A stretch of 7,243 nucleotides of DNA from Promethearchaeota archaeon (GTDB lineage Archaea > Asgardarchaeota > Lokiarchaeia > Sigynarchaeales > SOKP01): positions 1-7,243 of the forward strand of contig DAOUUT010000193.1 in the NCBI GenBank assembly GCA_030668025.1, in the 5' to 3' direction. Below are positions 4,874 through 7,243 of this stretch, in pieces; within the stretch, counting starts at the first letter, position 1; the number at the start of each line of letters is the position of its first letter. A program made the position numbers and the translations under genes. The notes beneath the pieces are model-generated. The model saw only the letters and a program-made list of their open reading frames with translations, searched no databases and was not told the DNA's origin.

Positions 4874-5740
4874 TCATTTTATCAAAGATTTTAGAGTTGC
4901 AAGATTCTTTAAATCTTCTTTCATATCTTTCCCTTTTGGTGTCTCTATAATTCCGGGATGATCTTTAAATCTTTCATCATTTAACAAGAATCCAAAGGGT
5001 ACCTTGCCGATTTTTCCTTGGCCTATGTGAGTATGACGATCAACTCTAGAACCTAAATCTTTTTCAGTGTCGTTCAAATGAAAAGCAAATAGATAATTCA
5101 ATCCAATAATATCGTCAAACTCATTCCACATTTCATTATATTTTTTCTTGGTAGTAAAGTCGTAACCTGCTGCAAATGAATGGGCCGTATCAAAACAAAC
5201 TCCAATTCTATTTTTATCTTTAATTTTATCTATAATCGTAGCTAAGTGATGAAATTTATTGCCTAAACCCTTACCTTGCCCAGCGGTAGTCTCTAACAAA
5301 ATTATAACTTTGGAATCGCTTGTTTCAACCATCAATTGATTTAATTGGTTAACAATTTGATTTAATGCTTCATTCTTTGTAATCTCTTCCTTGTCACTCA
5401 TAGAAATGACTCCAGGGTGCATATTTTCGTATTCAATACCGAGTTGATCAGCTTTAATAAGTTCATCTAACATCGCACTATAAGATTTTTCCAATTTTTC
5501 ATTATCGATACTTGCTAAATTTATTAAATAGCTATTATGACTAATTATTGGCCATATTTCTTCTTTTAATTCTTCCTTTTTTTTAAGAAAATCGTCAATG
5601 TCGCTTTGTACTAAAGGTTTTGATGACCAAGAGCGCACATTTCTTATAAATACTTGAATGGTTTTGCATCCAAGCTCTTTTCCCCTTTCAAGAGCCATGT
5701 ACTTACCTCCTGTAACGCTCATATGAGCACCTAACCTCAT
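4874..5740 (-). CDS. nfo: Endonuclease IV (AP endonuclease)
   Basis: This 288-residue protein is a full-length endonuclease IV (E. coli Nfo is 285). The enzyme cuts DNA 5' of abasic sites and removes 3'-blocking groups in base excision repair, using three zinc ions in a TIM-barrel. All nine expected metal ligands can be read: H68 (ISHNSY), H108 (MHPG), E150 (LLETTAGQG), D184 and H187 (FDTAHSFAAGYD), H221 (FHLNDT), D234 and H236 (RVDRHTHIGQG) and E266 (IIETPKG). The start MRLGAHMSVTGG is the classic family N-terminus and is preceded by AGGTG at 5749-5753, 8 nt from the ATG. There is no signal peptide, and it acts on DNA in the cytoplasm. It lies 103 nt after the CCG Fe-S gene on the same strand; the two Fe-S neighbours have no obvious link to repair. 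The identification is firm. Confidence 0.97.
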   Translation of the reverse strand: MRLGAHMSVTGGKYMALERGKELGCKTIQVFIRNVRSWSSKPLVQSDIDDFLKKKEELKEEIWPIISHNSYLINLASIDNEKLEKSYSAMLDELIKADQLGIEYENMHPGVISMSDKEEITKNEALNQIVNQLNQLMVETSDSKVIILLETTAGQGKGLGNKFHHLATIIDKIKDKNRIGVCFDTAHSFAAGYDFTTKKKYNEMWNEFDDIIGLNYLFAFHLNDTEKDLGSRVDRHTHIGQGKIGKVPFGFLLNDERFKDHPGIIETPKGKDMKEDLKNLATLKSLIK

Positions 5741-5748
5741 TTAAAAAA

Positions 5749-5753
5749 CACCT
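5749..5753 (-). promoter_or_regulatory. Shine-Dalgarno site of nfo
   Basis: On the minus strand AGGTG lies 8 nt before the ATG at 5740, matching the archaeal consensus GGAGGTGA in its central part, and confirms the family-typical start. Confidence 0.5.
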
Positions 5754-5783
5754 ACAAATTAATTTTGCTTATTTAAGTAATTT

Positions 5784-5790
5784 AATTATA
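5784..5790 (-). promoter_or_regulatory. Possible TATA-like element upstream of nfo
   Basis: The minus strand reads TATAATT, placing a transcription start near 5760 and a leader of about 20 nt that includes the AGGTG site. A second AT-rich candidate, TTAAATAA at 5769-5776, is too close to include the Shine-Dalgarno sequence comfortably. T5 tracts just downstream of the upstream gene (around 5800-5815) could end its transcript. The evidence is composition-limited. Confidence 0.22.
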
Positions 5791-5843
5791 GAATTAATAA
5801 AAATTTTAAAATAAAAATAGGTAATAAATTCTTTTAATTTATG

Positions 5844-7019
5844 TTATGTATCAGTAATTTCGAAGTTTAATTTATCTATTATCTCAATCAAGTCGATAAC
5901 TTCAAAATTCATATCAAATTTATCGTTGGCATCGCTTAAATTTGTCCTACAAAAGGGACATACTGATGATATAACGGATGCTCCCGTCGTATTTGCTTCC
6001 TCAAGTCTTTCTTTTGAGATCTCAACTGACCATTCTGGATAACCTATTTTTACGCCACCTCCAGCGCCACAACACCACGCGTTTTCCCGATTTCTTTTCA
6101 TTTCTACAAGTTTAATGCCTGGAATTTGTTTGTACACATCTCTTGGAACTTCGTAGATATCCATGTGTCTTCCAAGGTGGCAGGGGTCGTGATAAGTTAC
6201 TATTTTGTTATAATCTGATTGAAATTTTAATTTTCCATCGTCTAATAGCTCCTTAACTAGTTCTACTGTGTGATATATTTGAAAATCGTATTCAGCACCG
6301 TATTTTAACCAATCCTTTTTTAACGTACGATAACAGCCCGCACATGATGTGATGACCTTTGACGCGCCCGCATTGTTTATTTGAGCAATATTGAAACTAA
6401 TGAAGTCTTTTACAGAATTAATTTGACCAGTTCGCATTACGGGGCTACAACAACAATGCTCGTCGATCAAAGTAAAATTTATATTAGCTTTCTTCAAGAA
6501 TCTCAAAGTAGCGTCTCTTAAATTCTTTTGACGATAATTAGACGTACATCCGATGAAATAAACCCATTCTGCTTCATCTGGTAAATCGTATTCTTTCTTC
6601 AAAGCCTCGTTATTAGAATTTTGCTCACCATATGGGTTGTACATCTCAGGGTTCTCTATTCGTTCAATTAAAGCTTTTTGCTTTTCTGGACAAAATCCTT
6701 TTTCCACTGCTTCTGCTCGAGCGGCTTCTATAATGTCTACCAGAAGATCGTTAAATTTGTCAAACCTACAATTTTCAGCACAATTTCCGCAAGTAGAACA
6801 TGCGTAAAGTACATTCGCTACATCCTGACTCCACGAGATTTCATCGTTTATCAATCCGTAAATTAACCACAACCTTCCACCTGTTGAATAAGTCTCAAAT
6901 CGGAACTTTTTATAACTAGGACAATTAAAATCGGAATAATCATAGGTAAATTTACAATAACCACATCTGAAGCACCTGTGAACTATGTCTTTCCAATCTT
7001 GTTCAACTTTTAAAGTCAT
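5844..7019 (-). CDS. CCG-domain iron-sulfur oxidoreductase subunit (GlcF/HdrB-like)
   Basis: The 391-residue protein is the Fe-S partner of a flavin dehydrogenase. Its N-terminus carries two cluster sites: C16, C19, C22 and C33-Pro, with an unusually long ten-residue gap before the last Cys, and C74, C77, C80, C84 (CSTCGNCAENC). The C-terminal half has two cysteine-rich CCG domains of the type found in GlcF and heterodisulfide reductase HdrB: C158, C190-C191, C226/C229 (CAGC), then C280 (HDPCHLG), C316-C317 (WCCGAGGG), C354/C357 (CPFC). The spacing of the first fits Cx31-CC-x34-CxxC. It is soluble, with no membrane helix. Its ATG follows directly after the TAA of the FAD-linked oxidase gene, with GGGAGG 8 nt upstream inside that gene, so the two are translationally coupled and probably form one complex. 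Electrons likely pass from FAD to this subunit and then to an unknown acceptor. The substrate cannot be read from the sequence. Confidence 0.87.
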   Translation of the reverse strand: MTLKVEQDWKDIVHRCFRCGYCKFTYDYSDFNCPSYKKFRFETYSTGGRLWLIYGLINDEISWSQDVANVLYACSTCGNCAENCRFDKFNDLLVDIIEAARAEAVEKGFCPEKQKALIERIENPEMYNPYGEQNSNNEALKKEYDLPDEAEWVYFIGCTSNYRQKNLRDATLRFLKKANINFTLIDEHCCCSPVMRTGQINSVKDFISFNIAQINNAGASKVITSCAGCYRTLKKDWLKYGAEYDFQIYHTVELVKELLDDGKLKFQSDYNKIVTYHDPCHLGRHMDIYEVPRDVYKQIPGIKLVEMKRNRENAWCCGAGGGVKIGYPEWSVEISKERLEEANTTGASVISSVCPFCRTNLSDANDKFDMNFEVIDLIEIIDKLNFEITDT

Positions 7020-7243
7020 TTACTTAACCTCCCAATTTCCTGGATTCATAATCCCATTAGGGTCTAATAAATTTTTAATGCTTTTTAGAAGTTTCTTGTA
7101 ATTAGGATCCATTTTTTCAAGCGTTAATCTTTGTCCTTCTAACTCAGCTGTCCATGGAATTCCGCCCAATTCGAATGCCAATTTATTGGTCTCATGAAGG
7201 GCTTTTCTAGCGTTTTCCATATCTTTAGGATCAGCTCTATTGA
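7020..7243 (-). CDS. FAD-linked oxidase, C-terminal end (partial, GlcD-like)
   Basis: The reading frame is open to the right edge of the window, so the FAD-binding domain and start lie outside; only about 74 C-terminal residues are visible. The ending LLDPNGIMNPGNW is the hallmark C-terminus of FAD-linked oxidases of the glycolate oxidase/D-lactate dehydrogenase superfamily (vanillyl-alcohol-oxidase fold), and ARKALHETNKLAFELGG fits the helix before it. The EHGIG motif usual in GlcD and D-lactate dehydrogenases is not present: the matching place reads WTAELEGQRL, so the substrate may differ from simple 2-hydroxy acids. The first Met in view (7218-7220) is internal, since coding continues upstream (ADPKD). 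The gene immediately precedes the CCG Fe-S gene with no spacer, a typical dehydrogenase/Fe-S subunit pair. Confidence 0.8.
   Translation of the reverse strand, partial: NRADPKDMENARKALHETNKLAFELGGIPWTAELEGQRLTLEKMDPNYKKLLKSIKNLLDPNGIMNPGNWEVK
7028..7033 (-). promoter_or_regulatory. Shine-Dalgarno site inside the oxidase gene end
   Basis: GGGAGG on the minus strand lies within the last codons of the FAD-linked oxidase, 8 nt before the ATG of the CCG Fe-S gene. With the TAA-ATG junction it indicates translational coupling of the two subunits. Confidence 0.6.

Noticed and set aside
6678..6866. 62-codon plus-strand ORF
   Set aside because: It is antisense to the CCG Fe-S gene around its second cluster motif; no independent support.
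1..7243. CRISPR array, tRNA/rRNA gene, insertion sequence or phage genes
   Set aside because: No regularly spaced repeats, cloverleaf sequences, transposase or integrase motifs, or terminal inverted repeats were seen on reading both strands; gaps between genes are all under 150 bases.

Overview
The window looks like a piece of an AT-rich archaeal chromosome. The proteins are rich in Ile, Lys and Asn. Ribosome-binding sites of the GGTG/GAGG type precede several genes, TATA-like boxes lie in the short intergenic gaps, and oligo-T tracts look like archaeal terminators. Two gene families are typically archaeal: single-domain MgtE-like permeases (COG1824 type) and the PhoU/TrkA-C protein (COG3273 type). 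Together with the SIS-type hexuloisomerase, the small SET protein and the many Fe-S/flavin redox genes, this suggests an anaerobe. A Lokiarchaeia-like Asgard archaeon is my best guess, but that is inference; no marker gene in the window proves it.

Layout. Plus strand, about 117-3534: a tight gene string of two tandem MgtE-domain membrane proteins (2 nt apart), a soluble PhoU/TrkA-C protein (16 nt gap), a 6-phospho-3-hexuloisomerase-like SIS protein (14 nt gap) and a small SET-domain protein (26 nt gap). Minus strand, reading from the right edge leftwards: the C-terminal end of an FAD-linked oxidase (cut by the window edge), a CCG-type iron-sulfur partner protein whose ATG directly follows the oxidase stop codon, endonuclease IV, and a cysteine-rich dicluster ferredoxin-like protein. 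The two sets converge at 3535-3583, where a T10 tract (minus-strand sense) probably ends minus-strand transcripts.

How the genes may work together. The first three plus-strand genes look like a divalent-cation transporter in separate parts: two MgtE transmembrane domains that could pair, resembling an unfused version of the two-domain eukaryotic SLC41 proteins, plus a cytosolic RCK-C/PhoU protein that could replace the regulatory N/CBS domains of bacterial MgtE. The hexuloisomerase belongs to ribulose-monophosphate sugar metabolism and the SET protein is a probable lysine methyltransferase; their link to the transporter is only positional. The oxidase/CCG pair on the minus strand is a two-subunit flavin/Fe-S dehydrogenase of the glycolate/lactate oxidase type with unknown substrate. 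Endonuclease IV repairs abasic sites. The last Fe-S protein is of unknown function.

No tRNA, rRNA, CRISPR array, transposon or long repeat was seen. No gene-free stretch exceeds 150 bases. The best targets for follow-up are the split MgtE/COG3273 module, the possible frame problem at the start of the first gene, and the cysteine-rich Fe-S protein.
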